Origin: Oscillospiraceae bacterium | GTDB lineage: Bacteria; Bacillota; Clostridia; Oscillospirales; Ruminococcaceae | NCBI GenBank assembly: GCA_009777835.1 | Contig: WRKZ01000002.1 | Coordinates: 1 to 64,000, forward strand | DNA length: 64,000 nucleotides | Direction of reading: 5' to 3' | In this document: positions 46,892 to 57,186 of the stretch, one piece after another | Layout of the letters: each line of letters begins with the position of its first letter | Numbering within the stretch: the first letter of the stretch is position 1 | Made by a program: the position numbers and the translations under genes | The notes under the pieces: model-generated | What the model was told of the DNA's origin: nothing | Seen by the model: only the letters and a program-made list of their open reading frames with translations | Databases searched by the model: none

Positions 46892-49800
46892 AGTATTTCA
46901 ACTCAGCGGCAAATTTAATTCCACAATACAATGAGTATAAAGAATGCGTTCGAAACCCCGGTATTATTTCAATATCGGGGCTTTCGCGCATACATAAAGC
47001 GCATTTCATAGCCGCAACCACCGAAGAAACCTCCGAATCGTTGCTGGTACTCGTCGATTCCGAAAGCGAAGCCGAAAGACTATGCGCGGACGTGAATACG
47101 CTCTGTAATAATTCGTGTGCTTATGTCTATCCGGCGAAAGATTCCGACCTTTTCATCGCCGAAGCCGCTTCCGGCGAATACGTCCACCGAAGACTTTCGG
47201 TTTTGTACTCTTTAACCCGGAAAATTCCTACGGAATTTTCTTCGCAGAGCGAGCAAGGTTTGTCCTTTGGCACTTCGGTTATAGTCGCCACACCGGAAGC
47301 CGCCGCACAACTCACTATCTCGCCGAAAAAGCTGACCGAGAGTATAATTCGCATCGAAAAAGACGGTGAGTTTAAATCGGAAGAGGTGTTTTCGCGATTA
47401 ATCGAGGGTGGGTACAGTCGGGTTGATATGGTCGAAAGTGTTTCGCAGTTTTCGGTGAGGGGTTCGATTATCGATATTTTCCCGGTGAACAGTGAGCTTC
47501 CGGTGAGGGTTGACCTATGGGGCGACACGGTTGATTCACTGGCGTTGTTCGATGTGGAGAGCCAGAGGAGTGTCAGCAAAATCGAGGTTGTTCACATATC
47601 TCCCTCTTGCGAACAACTTGAAGACTCTACTGCGACCTTGTTTGACTATGTTCAGAAAGTCATCGTATGTGAACAAAATGCCTGTAATGAGCAGTTCCGT
47701 TCCGCGTACGAGCAATTTAAAGAAGACCTGGCTTTGGCGGCGGAACAGGGGAACGTCTCGGGCGGGAAGTTCATGCTTTCGAAAGCTGAATACAACGCGT
47801 TGGCGGAGGAAAAGACGTTCGCTTATTTTGATGCCTTCGCAAGGAAGGGTAGGGAGTTTACTCAAGTGGCGGTTACTCAGCTTCCGCCGTGGAACGGTGA
47901 ATACAATCAGCTTTGCCGAGACCTGAAAGCATATATGAAGAGCGGTTATTCGGTGATTATATTCGCAGGGACCGAGAAGTCGGCACGGGAGTTGGCGAAC
48001 GACCTTCGTGATGATGACTTTGTCGCCGATTATGCGGTGAATCCCGAAAGGGCATATGGGAGGCATATATTCGTGACGGCGGGGACGCTTTCTGCCGGAT
48101 ATGATTACTCAGAGGCGAAATGTGCCTGCATTACACTCTTTGGAAACCGAAATTCCGAGACGGTAGTACGGGGAATAACCGGAGGGACTTCGCCTGTTTC
48201 TGCGGCGAAGAAGCCGAAACGCAAGAGTAAAGCCGAGGCCATTCGTGCGATTAGCGAAATCAATGTAGGGGACTACATTGTTCATGATAACTACGGAATA
48301 GGAATATTTGAGGGGGTGACGAAACTCACCAACGACGGAATAAGCAAAGATTACATCAAGCTCCGTTATGCGGGGAAGGATGCGTTGTATCTCCCGGTGA
48401 CTCAGTTGGATTTCATTGCGCGATATATCGGGAACACGTCTTCGGCGAATTTGAAGCTGTCGAAACTCCATACCGATACGTGGTTTAAGACTAAAGCGAA
48501 GGTCAAGCGAGCGGTAGCGGAGTTGGCGCAGGAGTTGGTTGAGTTGTATTCGGTGAGGATGAAGGCGAAGGGTCACAGTTTCGGGAAGGATACACCGGAA
48601 CAGCTTGAGTTCGAGAGCAGATTCAGTTATGTCGAGACTGATGACCAACTCACCTGTATCGAGGAGTTGAAATCAGATATGCAGTCCCCTCGTCCGATGG
48701 ACAGATTGTTGTGCGGAGATGTCGGATTCGGTAAGACCGAAGTCGCGTTGCGGGGGGCGTTCAAGTGTGTGATGGAGGGTAAGCAGTGCGCGCTGCTCTG
48801 CCCGACTACCGTGCTTGCCTGGCAGCATTATCAGACGGCGATTCAGCGGTTCGGTCTTACCGAAGGCGTTTCTTCTCGTCAGTCACTGCAAAAAAGAAAC
48901 GATAACGCGGGACTTGTCAATGTTGAGTTGCTGTCACGGTTTCGCACACCTAAACAGCAGAAGGAAATCCTTCAGAAGTTAGAGTCGGGGGTAATTGATT
49001 TCATAATCGGTACGCATACACTCGTGGGAAAGAACGTAAAGTTCAAGAATTTGGGATTGGTTATAATCGATGAAGAGCAACGGTTCGGGGTTATGCAGAA
49101 GGAGAGGCTGAAGGTTTCTTTTGAGGGGGTGGACACCCTCACGCTGTCGGCGACCCCTATTCCGCGGACATTGAATATGGCTATGTCGGGGATTCGTGAT
49201 ATGAGCGTGATTGAAACCCCGCCGCATGACCGATTACCTGTCACTACCTATGTAATCGAGCATGATTACGGGGTGATTTCGGCTGCAATCAACAAGGAAC
49301 TCCGACGGGCGGGTCAGGTTTATTATATTCATAATCGGGTGGAAACAATCATGTCGGCGGCGGCGAAGTTGCAGGGACTGCTCCCTGATGCAAGAATCGG
49401 GATTGCGCATGGTAAAATGGACGAAAAGTCGCTGTTGGAGGTCTGGCGGCAGTTGTTGGAACGCCAAATCGATATTTTAGTCTGTACGACACTTATCGAA
49501 ACCGGGGTTGATGTTCCGAATGTTAATACGCTTATAATCGAGAACGCCGACAGAATGGGTCTGGCGCAACTTCATCAGTTGAGGGGGCGGGTCGGCAGGA
49601 CGAATCGGCGGGCGTTCGCTTATTTCACCTTCAACCGCGGGAAGGTCTTGACCGAAATTGCCGAGAAACGGCTTAAGGCGGTCAGGGAGTTCACGCAGTT
49701 CGGTGCGGGATTCAAGATTGCATTGCGGGACTTGGAAATCCGCGGGGCGGGAAGTGTTCTCGGGGAGAGTCAGTCGGGACATTTATCGTCGGTGGGATAT

Positions 49801-50421
49801 GAAACCTATGTTCGATTACTGGAAGAAGCGGTGAAGTCGGTTGACGGCGGCAGGTCTTCGTCGGACGGTGAAGAATCGCCGAGCGAGGTTGTGTCACAAT
49901 GTGTCGTAGATGTAAAAGCCGACGCTTTTATTCCCGACGGGTATATATCGAATCAGTCGGGAAGAATCGCCTGTTATAAAAAAATTGCCGAAATCCGCGA
50001 TGAAGATGATGCAAAAGATGTCGTTTCGGAATTAACCGACAGATACGGTAAAATTCCCAAACCTGTGACCGGGTTGATTCAAGCGGCGCGGATTCGTAAC
50101 TTGGGCGGGCGTTGCGGAATCAGCGAAGTCAGCCAGAATAAAAACGGGGTGGTGTTCCATTGGCGGCAGAATGTAGCGGAAGAATCATCGGAATCACAAT
50201 CGGCAAAGATGGAAGGGCTTTCGTATTGGGAACGTCGTAGACTGGAGAAGGGCAATCAAGCGGGGCTTCCTGTGGAGAAGTTGTCGAAACTGCCGCAGAA
50301 ACTGTTCTCTAAAATGGAATTGAATTTGACCGAACGCCCCGGGGTCACGTTAAAATTGACCGAAAAAGACGATGTCCTCGATATAGTGACGGGTTTTCTT
50401 GAGAATTTAGTTGACAATTAG
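46888..50421 (+). CDS. mfd: Transcription-repair coupling factor
   Basis: GDYIVHDNYGIGIFEGVTKL, LLCGDVGFGKTEVALRGAFK, TPIPRTLNMAMSGIRDMSVIETPP. Confidence 0.97.
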   Translation: MKYFNSAANLIPQYNEYKECVRNPGIISISGLSRIHKAHFIAATTEETSESLLVLVDSESEAERLCADVNTLCNNSCAYVYPAKDSDLFIAEAASGEYVHRRLSVLYSLTRKIPTEFSSQSEQGLSFGTSVIVATPEAAAQLTISPKKLTESIIRIEKDGEFKSEEVFSRLIEGGYSRVDMVESVSQFSVRGSIIDIFPVNSELPVRVDLWGDTVDSLALFDVESQRSVSKIEVVHISPSCEQLEDSTATLFDYVQKVIVCEQNACNEQFRSAYEQFKEDLALAAEQGNVSGGKFMLSKAEYNALAEEKTFAYFDAFARKGREFTQVAVTQLPPWNGEYNQLCRDLKAYMKSGYSVIIFAGTEKSARELANDLRDDDFVADYAVNPERAYGRHIFVTAGTLSAGYDYSEAKCACITLFGNRNSETVVRGITGGTSPVSAAKKPKRKSKAEAIRAISEINVGDYIVHDNYGIGIFEGVTKLTNDGISKDYIKLRYAGKDALYLPVTQLDFIARYIGNTSSANLKLSKLHTDTWFKTKAKVKRAVAELAQELVELYSVRMKAKGHSFGKDTPEQLEFESRFSYVETDDQLTCIEELKSDMQSPRPMDRLLCGDVGFGKTEVALRGAFKCVMEGKQCALLCPTTVLAWQHYQTAIQRFGLTEGVSSRQSLQKRNDNAGLVNVELLSRFRTPKQQKEILQKLESGVIDFIIGTHTLVGKNVKFKNLGLVIIDEEQRFGVMQKERLKVSFEGVDTLTLSATPIPRTLNMAMSGIRDMSVIETPPHDRLPVTTYVIEHDYGVISAAINKELRRAGQVYYIHNRVETIMSAAAKLQGLLPDARIGIAHGKMDEKSLLEVWRQLLERQIDILVCTTLIETGVDVPNVNTLIIENADRMGLAQLHQLRGRVGRTNRRAFAYFTFNRGKVLTEIAEKRLKAVREFTQFGAGFKIALRDLEIRGAGSVLGESQSGHLSSVGYETYVRLLEEAVKSVDGGRSSSDGEESPSEVVSQCVVDVKADAFIPDGYISNQSGRIACYKKIAEIRDEDDAKDVVSELTDRYGKIPKPVTGLIQAARIRNLGGRCGISEVSQNKNGVVFHWRQNVAEESSESQSAKMEGLSYWERRRLEKGNQAGLPVEKLSKLPQKLFSKMELNLTERPGVTLKLTEKDDVLDIVTGFLENLVDN
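47210..47277 (+). repeat. Palindromic repeat family B inside mfd
   Basis: CTTTAACCCGGAAAATTCCtacGGAATTTTCTTCGCAGAGCGAGCAAGGTTTGTCCTTTGGCACTTC; matches nadB copy 24716-24810. Confidence 0.8.
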
Positions 50422-50488
50422 CGTTTCAAAGGGTATAATGAGCAGTAGGGAAATATAGTATGGAAATAAGAAAGGTATGGTTATAATC

Positions 50489-50710
50489 ATGGTTAGAAGA
50501 AAAGAAACGGAAATTTTAGACTTTGAGGGTTTGCAGGGAGCTTCGGCACCTGAGAGCGTGACTGTCAGGAATATAGATGAACTGTATGCAAAACTGGAGA
50601 AGTCTGAGAGGAATGTTGCAGCCGGTAAAACGATTCCCGCTGAAGTTTTGTTTGAAAAGGTGAGGAAACGGTATGGCTACCGCGGTGTCAAGATGAGAAA
50701 CTTTTTTTAA
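50489..50710 (+). CDS. RelB/antitoxin-like protein
   Basis: NIDELYAKLEKSERNVAAGKTIPAEVLFEKVRKRYG. Confidence 0.6.
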   Translation: MVRRKETEILDFEGLQGASAPESVTVRNIDELYAKLEKSERNVAAGKTIPAEVLFEKVRKRYGYRGVKMRNFF

Positions 50711-50712
50711 AA

Positions 50713-50847
50713 GGGTTTCGTTATGTTATTATCGGAAATTATTTGATGCTCTATACGATTGATGAAGTGGATTCATTGGTTATTATACACAATATCGTCT
50801 ATGGCAGACGGGATTTAAATTCAATTTCAACGGAAGAACAAACTTAA
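50713..50847 (+). pseudogene. C-terminal remnant of a RelE/ParE-type toxin
   Basis: In-frame GFRYVIIGNYLMLYTIDEVDSLVIIHNIVYGRRDLNSISTEEQT* with no full-length N-terminus. Confidence 0.65.
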
Positions 50848-50874
50848 AAACAGAAAGGTATGGTGTAAGCGGGA

Positions 50875-52038
50875 ATGAAAGAATTCAATTATAACAAAAG
50901 TGAGCGGACTTACGACATAATCTTCGGGGCGGCGGCGATTGCCCTGTCTTCGATTATATCGTTGCTGTTCCTGGTAGCGGGAATACTGTCTATGGCGGCT
51001 AATTTGACAACGGGATTAATCGGGAGATTCTTGGGCGGGGCAGTGGCTAATCGGTTGATGGAGCTTTTTCAGGCGCACGCCGGCGATGCGGGCAAGTTGA
51101 TTATGTGCGGTGCGGCTTTCGGATTAGTGTGGACTGTAATCGGGATTAAAGCGTTGTTGAGGGTACAGCGGGCTAATCGATATGCTAAGATTTTTACGAC
51201 ACAGCCTTCAGGGGTAGGCAGGGTGAAGATTGCCGAAATCGTCAAACAGACCGGGTATACGCTGAAACGTGTGTCCCACGACCTCAATACGCTGAAAAAG
51301 CGGGGATATTTCCCTACGATTAACTTCGATTTAGACAACAAGGAAGCGATTTTCGTCGAAAATTCCGAGCCGCTTGTACAAATCGGTAACGAATCGGCAA
51401 CGGTTTACAAGGAAAACCGTGAAATCCCGCTCGTCCCGATTGCGGCGGCGGTGGTTACTTTAATCTCATTCAGTTTCGGGTGGTGGCTGTTTTCGGTGAC
51501 TACTGCAATCGGTGCGGGATTGCTTACCACGATGTTTTTTCCGTTGGCGATTTATTTCAGCGAAGTGAAAAGAACCACCCCGAAAATGAAGAAACCGTCG
51601 GCTACCGGGAACAGCGATTTAGATGAAGTCCTTGCGGGGATTTACGAGAACAAGAAAGAACTCGTACGGTTGAAGGGGAGTATCGTTTCACCGAAAATCC
51701 GTACCCCGCTCGCCGATATAATCCGTGTATCGGAACAGATTTCGCAGTATGTCACCGATAATCCCGAAAAAGCCAAGAGTTTGCGGCAGTTCTGCAATTA
51801 CTACCTGCCGACGACGGTAAACTTCCTTGCTACGTATGAGGAATTGGAATCTAAGAGCGATAAAGGCGAGAACATCATGGCAACCCTCGCTAAAATCGAG
51901 GAGGTTACGGCTAAACTGGTCGATGTGTTCAAGCGGGAATATGACGAACTGTTCGCTGATAAGGTGATGGATATCGAAGCGGAAACGTCGGTCATGAAGG
52001 CAATTATAGCAGAAGCAGACGAAAGCAAAAATATTTGA
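50875..52038 (+). CDS. XpaC-like (5-bromo-4-chloroindolyl phosphate hydrolysis) membrane protein
   Basis: KIAEIVKQTGYTLKRVSHDLNTLKKRGYFP; coupled to TelA. Confidence 0.7.
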   Translation: MKEFNYNKSERTYDIIFGAAAIALSSIISLLFLVAGILSMAANLTTGLIGRFLGGAVANRLMELFQAHAGDAGKLIMCGAAFGLVWTVIGIKALLRVQRANRYAKIFTTQPSGVGRVKIAEIVKQTGYTLKRVSHDLNTLKKRGYFPTINFDLDNKEAIFVENSEPLVQIGNESATVYKENREIPLVPIAAAVVTLISFSFGWWLFSVTTAIGAGLLTTMFFPLAIYFSEVKRTTPKMKKPSATGNSDLDEVLAGIYENKKELVRLKGSIVSPKIRTPLADIIRVSEQISQYVTDNPEKAKSLRQFCNYYLPTTVNFLATYEELESKSDKGENIMATLAKIEEVTAKLVDVFKREYDELFADKVMDIEAETSVMKAIIAEADESKNI

Positions 52039-52075
52039 AGTAATTAATGAAATAACTAAAATTAGGAGAATAAAC

Positions 52076-53404
52076 ATGGAAAACATCAAATTATCATTCG
52101 AAGGGAACGACGAGAACATCGAAATCCCGGATTTTGCGGCAGAAGCGGCAAAATCAGCAGTTGAAGCATTCACGACTTCGGCGGTTTCCGAAACGGAAGA
52201 AGCGGCGGCAGAGACTTTTGCGACTCCCGCTACTCCGGCAGCGGAAACTTTCACGACCCCGGCAGTTCCGGCGGTGGCTTTCACTCCGATTGATACGGGG
52301 GTGGAAATCATTCCCGATACATCGGCTTTTACCCCGGCAGAGTTAAAGCAAATCGCCGATTTCGCTAAACAAATTGACGTTACGAATTCCACGCAGATGT
52401 TAGCTTACGGCGGTGGAGCGCAGAAGAAAATCCAGGGATTTTCCGAGGCTGCGTTACAGAATGTCAAGACTAAAGAGGTGGACGAAATCGGTGAGATGAT
52501 TACCGGGTTGGTGGTTCAACTCAAGAATTTCGATGCTGAAGATAAAGGCAAAAAGCCGGGACTGTTCAAGAAACAGCGGGATAAGATGGCATTGACTAAA
52601 GCGCGGTACGATACCGTTGAAAAGAACGTGGATAAAATCTGCGGCACACTCGAGAATCATAAAATCGTCTTGATGAAGGACGTGGCTATGCTCGACCAGA
52701 TGTACAACAAAAATCTCGAGTATTACAAGGAACTTTCCATGTACATCATAGCGGGGAGACAGCGGTTGGCTGAAATCGTGGCGGTCGAACTCCCGGAAAT
52801 CCAACGTAAAGCGACCGAGTCGGGTCTTGCGGAGGATGCGCAGGAAGCGAACAATCTGGCTGAAATGTGCAACCGTTTCGATAAGAAGCTCCATGATTTA
52901 GAGTTGAGTAAGACGGTTTCCATGCAGATGAGTCCGCAGATTCGCATGGTTCAGGGTACAAACAACATGATGGTCGAGAAAATCAACTCGTCCCTCGTGA
53001 ATGTGATTCCCCTGTGGAAGAATCAGATGGTTCTCGCACTGGGAATGGCGCATACCCAATCGGCGATTCGTGCGCAGAAGGAAGTCAGCGATATCACCAA
53101 CCAACTTCTTCGTAAAAACGCCGACGCATTGAAACAGAACACCATCGAGGCGGCGAAAGAATCCGAACGGGGAATCGTCGATATCGAGACTTTGCGGCAC
53201 ACCAATCAATCGCTTATCACGACTTTGGACGAAGTCTTGCAGATTCAGCAAACCGGTCGCGAAAAACGCCGCGAAGCACAGGTTGAACTGCATAAAATCG
53301 AGGAAGAACTCAAGGCGAAACTCCTCGACATTCGTGATGCAGGGAAACCCGCCGTAGTCGAGACTACGGTCGCCGGCGGAAGCGGACTCACGCTTGAGGG
53401 ATGA
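52076..53404 (+). CDS. TelA-family toxic anion resistance protein
   Basis: LDQMYNKNLEYYKELSMYIIAGRQRLAEI, QMSPQIRMVQGTNNMMVEKINSSLVNVIPLWKNQMVLALG. Confidence 0.92.
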   Translation: MENIKLSFEGNDENIEIPDFAAEAAKSAVEAFTTSAVSETEEAAAETFATPATPAAETFTTPAVPAVAFTPIDTGVEIIPDTSAFTPAELKQIADFAKQIDVTNSTQMLAYGGGAQKKIQGFSEAALQNVKTKEVDEIGEMITGLVVQLKNFDAEDKGKKPGLFKKQRDKMALTKARYDTVEKNVDKICGTLENHKIVLMKDVAMLDQMYNKNLEYYKELSMYIIAGRQRLAEIVAVELPEIQRKATESGLAEDAQEANNLAEMCNRFDKKLHDLELSKTVSMQMSPQIRMVQGTNNMMVEKINSSLVNVIPLWKNQMVLALGMAHTQSAIRAQKEVSDITNQLLRKNADALKQNTIEAAKESERGIVDIETLRHTNQSLITTLDEVLQIQQTGREKRREAQVELHKIEEELKAKLLDIRDAGKPAVVETTVAGGSGLTLEG

Positions 53405-53423
53405 AAAGAGGGAGGATAAGATT

Positions 53424-53606
53424 ATGGCTAATTCATCTGAAATAAGAGATACGAAAAAGTCAAACTTATCGTGTCTGTATGCGGTAAAAGTACTCGGCGG
53501 GGATATAGATATGGCAATCGTCCAGGCAAGGGCGGCGATGGATAAATCCGATGTCGAGGACGTGGAAAAAGAGTATGAAGAGTTTCTGAAAAAGGGGGAT
53601 AAGTGA
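53424..53606 (+). CDS. Small protein, family A
   Basis: MANSSEIRDTKKSNLSCLYAVKVLGGDIDMAIVQARAAMDKSDVEDVEKEYEEFLKKGDK; paralog of 46494. Confidence 0.8.
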   Translation: MANSSEIRDTKKSNLSCLYAVKVLGGDIDMAIVQARAAMDKSDVEDVEKEYEEFLKKGDK

Positions 53607-53610
53607 GATT

Positions 53611-53802
53611 ATGGCATTAGCAATCGAAGTCAAAGAAAGGCAGAAACATTTGCTCGGTATTCTGTTGAACGTAAAGAAAGCGAATCCGGGGATAACCGTA
53701 ATCGGATTGCAAAAGCAAATCGAAGACGCTGTTATCGTCATGGAACCGGAAGATGTGGCTTTAGTCGAGAAAATCGTCGGAGTCAAAGCATTAGAAGAGT
53801 GA
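53611..53802 (+). CDS. Small protein, family B
   Basis: MALAIEVKERQKHLLGILLNVKKANPGITVIGLQKQIEDAVIVMEPEDVALVEKIVGVKALEE. Confidence 0.8.
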   Translation: MALAIEVKERQKHLLGILLNVKKANPGITVIGLQKQIEDAVIVMEPEDVALVEKIVGVKALEE

Positions 53803-53840
53803 AGCATTAGAAGAGTAAAGCGAGGAGTGAGATTACGGCA

Positions 53841-54026
53841 TTGGGAATCGAAGTCAAAGAAAGACAAAAGCACCACCTTAAAGGGCTTTTGAACATCAGA
53901 AAAGACAATCCCGGACTTCATATAGTCGGGTTAGACAGACAAATCGAAGACGCTGTTATCGTCATGGAACCGGAAGATGTGGCTTTAGTCGAGAAAATCG
54001 TCGGGATTAAAGCATTAGAAGAGTGA
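53841..54026 (+). CDS. Small protein, family B, tandem duplicate with altered start codon (ACG 53835 / TTG 53841)
   Basis: LGIEVKERQKHHLKGLLNIRKDNPGLHIVGLDRQIEDAVIVMEPEDVALVEKIVGIKALEE. Confidence 0.7.
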   Translation: MGIEVKERQKHHLKGLLNIRKDNPGLHIVGLDRQIEDAVIVMEPEDVALVEKIVGIKALEE

Positions 54027-54061
54027 AGCGAACAGGCGGCGAAACACAACAAAAAGTAAAT

Positions 54062-54077
54062 TGTTCCACGTGGAACA
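54062..54077. promoter_or_regulatory. parS-like site TGTTCCACGTGGAACA (perfect palindrome)
   Basis: 16-bp perfect palindrome close to Firmicute parS TGTTTCACGTGAAACA. Confidence 0.85.
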
Positions 54078-54108
54078 CAATTAACTGTATAGCGGAGAAG
54101 GGTTTTTC

Positions 54109-55926
54109 GTGAATTTTCTTGAATCTTACGATGTTATAGTAATCGGTGCGGGCCACGCGGGTTGTGAAGCGGGGCTCGCTTCGGCACGCTTGGGGTGCAG
54201 GACTGCCGTGTTCTGTCTTTCGCCCGATACAATCGCGAATCTTCCTTGCAATCCCTGCATAGGCGGTTCCGCTAAAGGACAGATTGTCAGTGAAATCGAC
54301 GCGCTCGGCGGAGAAATGGGCAAGGCGGCGGATTTTGCTACGTTGCAGTCGCGTATGCTTAATCGGGGGAAGGGGGCGGCGGTACATTCGTTGAGGGTGC
54401 AATGTGACCGAGTCGGGTATGGGCTTTATATGAAGCGGGTTCTCGAAGACCGGGAGAATCTGTTCATAAAACAGGGCGAAGTTACGGAAATTCTTGTGGT
54501 TGCAGGCGAAGTCGTAGGGGTTCGTACAAGAATCGGTGCGTTTTACGGAGCGAAGGCGGTCATTATTGCAACGGGAACGTATCTCGGCGGGAAAATCCAT
54601 GTGGGGGAATCAAGCTATGACGGAGCGGCAGACGGACTCGCCCCTGCAATGTTCTTGAGTGATTCGTTGGCGAAAATCGGGATTAAGACCCGACGGTTCA
54701 AGACAGGGACTCCTGCAAGGGTGCATAAGCGTTCGGTGGATTTTTCGCAGCTTGCCGAACAGCACGGTGATGAGTCGCCGTTCCCTTTCAGTTTTACCGC
54801 AGAGAAAATCCCCGAGAACAAGGTGGTGTGTCACATTACATACACGAATGAGCGAACGCATGAGCTTATTCGTGCGAATCTGCATCGTTCGCCGATGTAT
54901 TCGGGACGAATCAAGGCTACCGGTGCGCGCTACTGTCCGAGTATCGAGGATAAAATCGTGAAGTTCGCCGATAAAGACCGACATCAGCTTTTTATCGAGC
55001 CTATGGGTTTGAATACGTCGGAATATTATCTCCAGGGGTTGTCAAGTTCTCTGCCGGAGGAGGTTCAAACCGAGTTGGTTCGGACAATTCCGGGGTTGGA
55101 AAACGCTGAAATCATTCGCCCTGCGTACGCAATCGAATATGATTGCTGTGACCCGACCGAGCTGTTCCCGACGTTGGAATTTAAGGCGATTCGCGGATTA
55201 TACGGGGCGGGGCAGTTCAACGGGACTTCGGGTTATGAAGAGGCGGCGGCACAAGGTCTTGTGGCGGGGGTCAATGCCGCCAACAAGATTCTTGGCAGGG
55301 AAGAATATGTTCCACGTAGAACATCTTCCTATATAGGGGTGATGATTGACGATTTAGTCACAAAGGGTTGTGACGAACCCTATCGAATGTTAACATCTCG
55401 TGCCGAGCATCGGCTTTCGATTCGTCAAGACAATGCCGAGGAACGTCTGTGCGAGACCGGGTATGAGCTTCGGCTTTTGGAAAAGGAACGTTATGCCGTG
55501 TGGGAGGAAAATTCGGCGGTGATTAGTCGGGAAATGGCGCGGCTGAAGTCGGTAACGGTGAAACCGTCGGAGTTTCCGTCGCTGAAACAAGCGGTGAAGT
55601 TGTATGACTTTCTCAAGCGACCGGAAGTGGATTATGCAGAGTTTGCGCCGTCGGATTTTTCGCCCGGTCTTGTGCGGAAAATCGACATTGCGGTGAAGTA
55701 TGAGGGGTATATTAAAGCGAGTGCCGAGAAGATACGTTCGGCAGACGAGCTGGAGTCAAAGAGGTTGCCGACGGATTTTGATTATTCGCTTGTTTCGGGG
55801 TTGCGGTTGGAGGCGCGGGAAAAGCTGAACCTTCATAAGCCGTTGAATCTGGGTCAGGCGAGCCGTATTCCGGGTGTTAATCCTGCCGATGTGACGGTTT
55901 TGCTGATTTGGCTTTCGGGAAAATAA
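54109..55926 (+). CDS. mnmG: tRNA uridine-5-carboxymethylaminomethyl modification enzyme MnmG
   Basis: [78 protein letters not shown]. Confidence 0.97.
   Translation: MNFLESYDVIVIGAGHAGCEAGLASARLGCRTAVFCLSPDTIANLPCNPCIGGSAKGQIVSEIDALGGEMGKAADFATLQSRMLNRGKGAAVHSLRVQCDRVGYGLYMKRVLEDRENLFIKQGEVTEILVVAGEVVGVRTRIGAFYGAKAVIIATGTYLGGKIHVGESSYDGAADGLAPAMFLSDSLAKIGIKTRRFKTGTPARVHKRSVDFSQLAEQHGDESPFPFSFTAEKIPENKVVCHITYTNERTHELIRANLHRSPMYSGRIKATGARYCPSIEDKIVKFADKDRHQLFIEPMGLNTSEYYLQGLSSSLPEEVQTELVRTIPGLENAEIIRPAYAIEYDCCDPTELFPTLEFKAIRGLYGAGQFNGTSGYEEAAAQGLVAGVNAANKILGREEYVPRRTSSYIGVMIDDLVTKGCDEPYRMLTSRAEHRLSIRQDNAEERLCETGYELRLLEKERYAVWEENSAVISREMARLKSVTVKPSEFPSLKQAVKLYDFLKRPEVDYAEFAPSDFSPGLVRKIDIAVKYEGYIKASAEKIRSADELESKRLPTDFDYSLVSGLRLEAREKLNLHKPLNLGQASRIPGVNPADVTVLLIWLSGK
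55308..55323. promoter_or_regulatory. parS-like site TGTTCCACGTAGAACA within mnmG
   Basis: Identical to 34824-34839. Confidence 0.8.
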
Positions 55927-55962
55927 AAAAATTCCGTTGATTTCACATCAACGGAATTTTTG
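55927..55962. terminator. Rho-independent terminator after mnmG
   Basis: AAATTCCGTTGATttcacATCAACGGAATTTTT. Confidence 0.85.
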
Positions 55963-55988
55963 TATTAAGTCGCACGATAAGTTGTGAT

Positions 55989-57158
55989 TTACAGCCCCCT
56001 GAACATTACGTCGTCGATAAAGATATAATTATCGAGTTGGGCAGGCGGATATGCCCTGATGTTGATTATTGCCGCGACTGCATCAAACGGGGCGGGGCCG
56101 AAGACTTTTCTGTAATAACCGAAAGAATCTTGCGGTATACTGCCGGATTCTATAACGATGTCTCCTGCCACAACTTCCGAGCCGTCTTCACGTCGGAAGT
56201 ATACAATCACTCTCAAAAGTGAGTCGGGATTGTTGGCTTTTGCATAGAACGACAGTTCGTACAGGCAATCCGGATTTATGTCTACGACTTGCAGTAGACT
56301 GCTGGTGTTCTTCATTCCCGCTGAGTATCTGCCGGTATGCACGTTTTCCCGGTCGCTGATTTGATACACCGTATAAATCGGGGAAGCACCGCTGCCGACT
56401 TCCCAGCCGACGGGGGTCTGCCCGAAGATGGGATTGTTAACGAATTCTTCCATTTCGCCGTTAATCAGCAGGTCTCCCGTCGGCTGACACAGGCAGTCAC
56501 ATTCTCCCGGAGGGCCGGTCGGACCGGGAGGCCCGGTTTCACCGCGCTCACCATCTTCCCCCGGGGGACCGGTCGGGCCGCGTTCACCATCTTCGCCGGG
56601 AGGGCCTTGTTCACCCTGGAATCCCCGCGGGCCGCGTTCGCCTTGCTCGCCGCGCTCGCCACGTTCACCATCTTGTCCGGGAGGGCCTTGCTCACCCGGG
56701 AATCCTCTTGGGCCGCGTTCTCCCTGTTCGCCTTGTTCGCCGCGTTCGCCTTGTTCTCCTCGTTCACCGCGCTCACCACGTTCGCCCGGTTCACCCGGAA
56801 TTCCTTGCTCACCCGGGAATCCCCTCGGCCCGCGTTCGCCTTGCTCGCCGCGCTCGCCACGTTCACCGTCTTCCCCCGGAGGGCCTTGTTCACCCTGGAA
56901 TCCTTTTGGGCCGCGTTCGCCCTGTTCGCCGCGTTCACCGCGTTCGCCGGGTTCACCCGGAGGGCCTTGTTTTCCTCTGAGACCTTGCGGGCCTTGTTCA
57001 CCCCGTTCGCCTTTTTCACCGGGTTCGCCGGGCTCGCCTTGTTCTCCCTGCGGCCCGTGAGGGCCTTGTTTTCCCGGTTTTCCGGGTTTTCCCGGCGGGC
57101 CGGGAGGCCCTTGACAGCAACAACGACATTTTCCGCAGTTGCAATGACTACTGTTCAT
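55989..57158 (-). CDS. Collagen-like (GXY repeat) protein with Cys-rich N-terminus and C-terminal beta-rich domain
   Basis: [29 protein letters not shown]...; ~60 GXY triplets; C-terminal [10 protein letters not shown]...IFIDDVMF. Confidence 0.92.
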   Translation of the reverse strand: MNSSHCNCGKCRCCCQGPPGPPGKPGKPGKQGPHGPQGEQGEPGEPGEKGERGEQGPQGLRGKQGPPGEPGERGERGEQGERGPKGFQGEQGPPGEDGERGERGEQGERGPRGFPGEQGIPGEPGERGERGERGEQGERGEQGEQGERGPRGFPGEQGPPGQDGERGERGEQGERGPRGFQGEQGPPGEDGERGPTGPPGEDGERGETGPPGPTGPPGECDCLCQPTGDLLINGEMEEFVNNPIFGQTPVGWEVGSGASPIYTVYQISDRENVHTGRYSAGMKNTSSLLQVVDINPDCLYELSFYAKANNPDSLLRVIVYFRREDGSEVVAGDIVIESGSIPQDSFGYYRKVFGPAPFDAVAAIINIRAYPPAQLDNYIFIDDVMFRGL

Positions 57159-57186
57159 GCTTGTTTCCCCCTATCAGGTTTTTTAG

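Noticed and set aside
51688-52392. 234-aa minus-strand ORF across the XpaC-TelA junction
   Set aside because: Antisense to Ala/Thr-rich TelA N-terminus.
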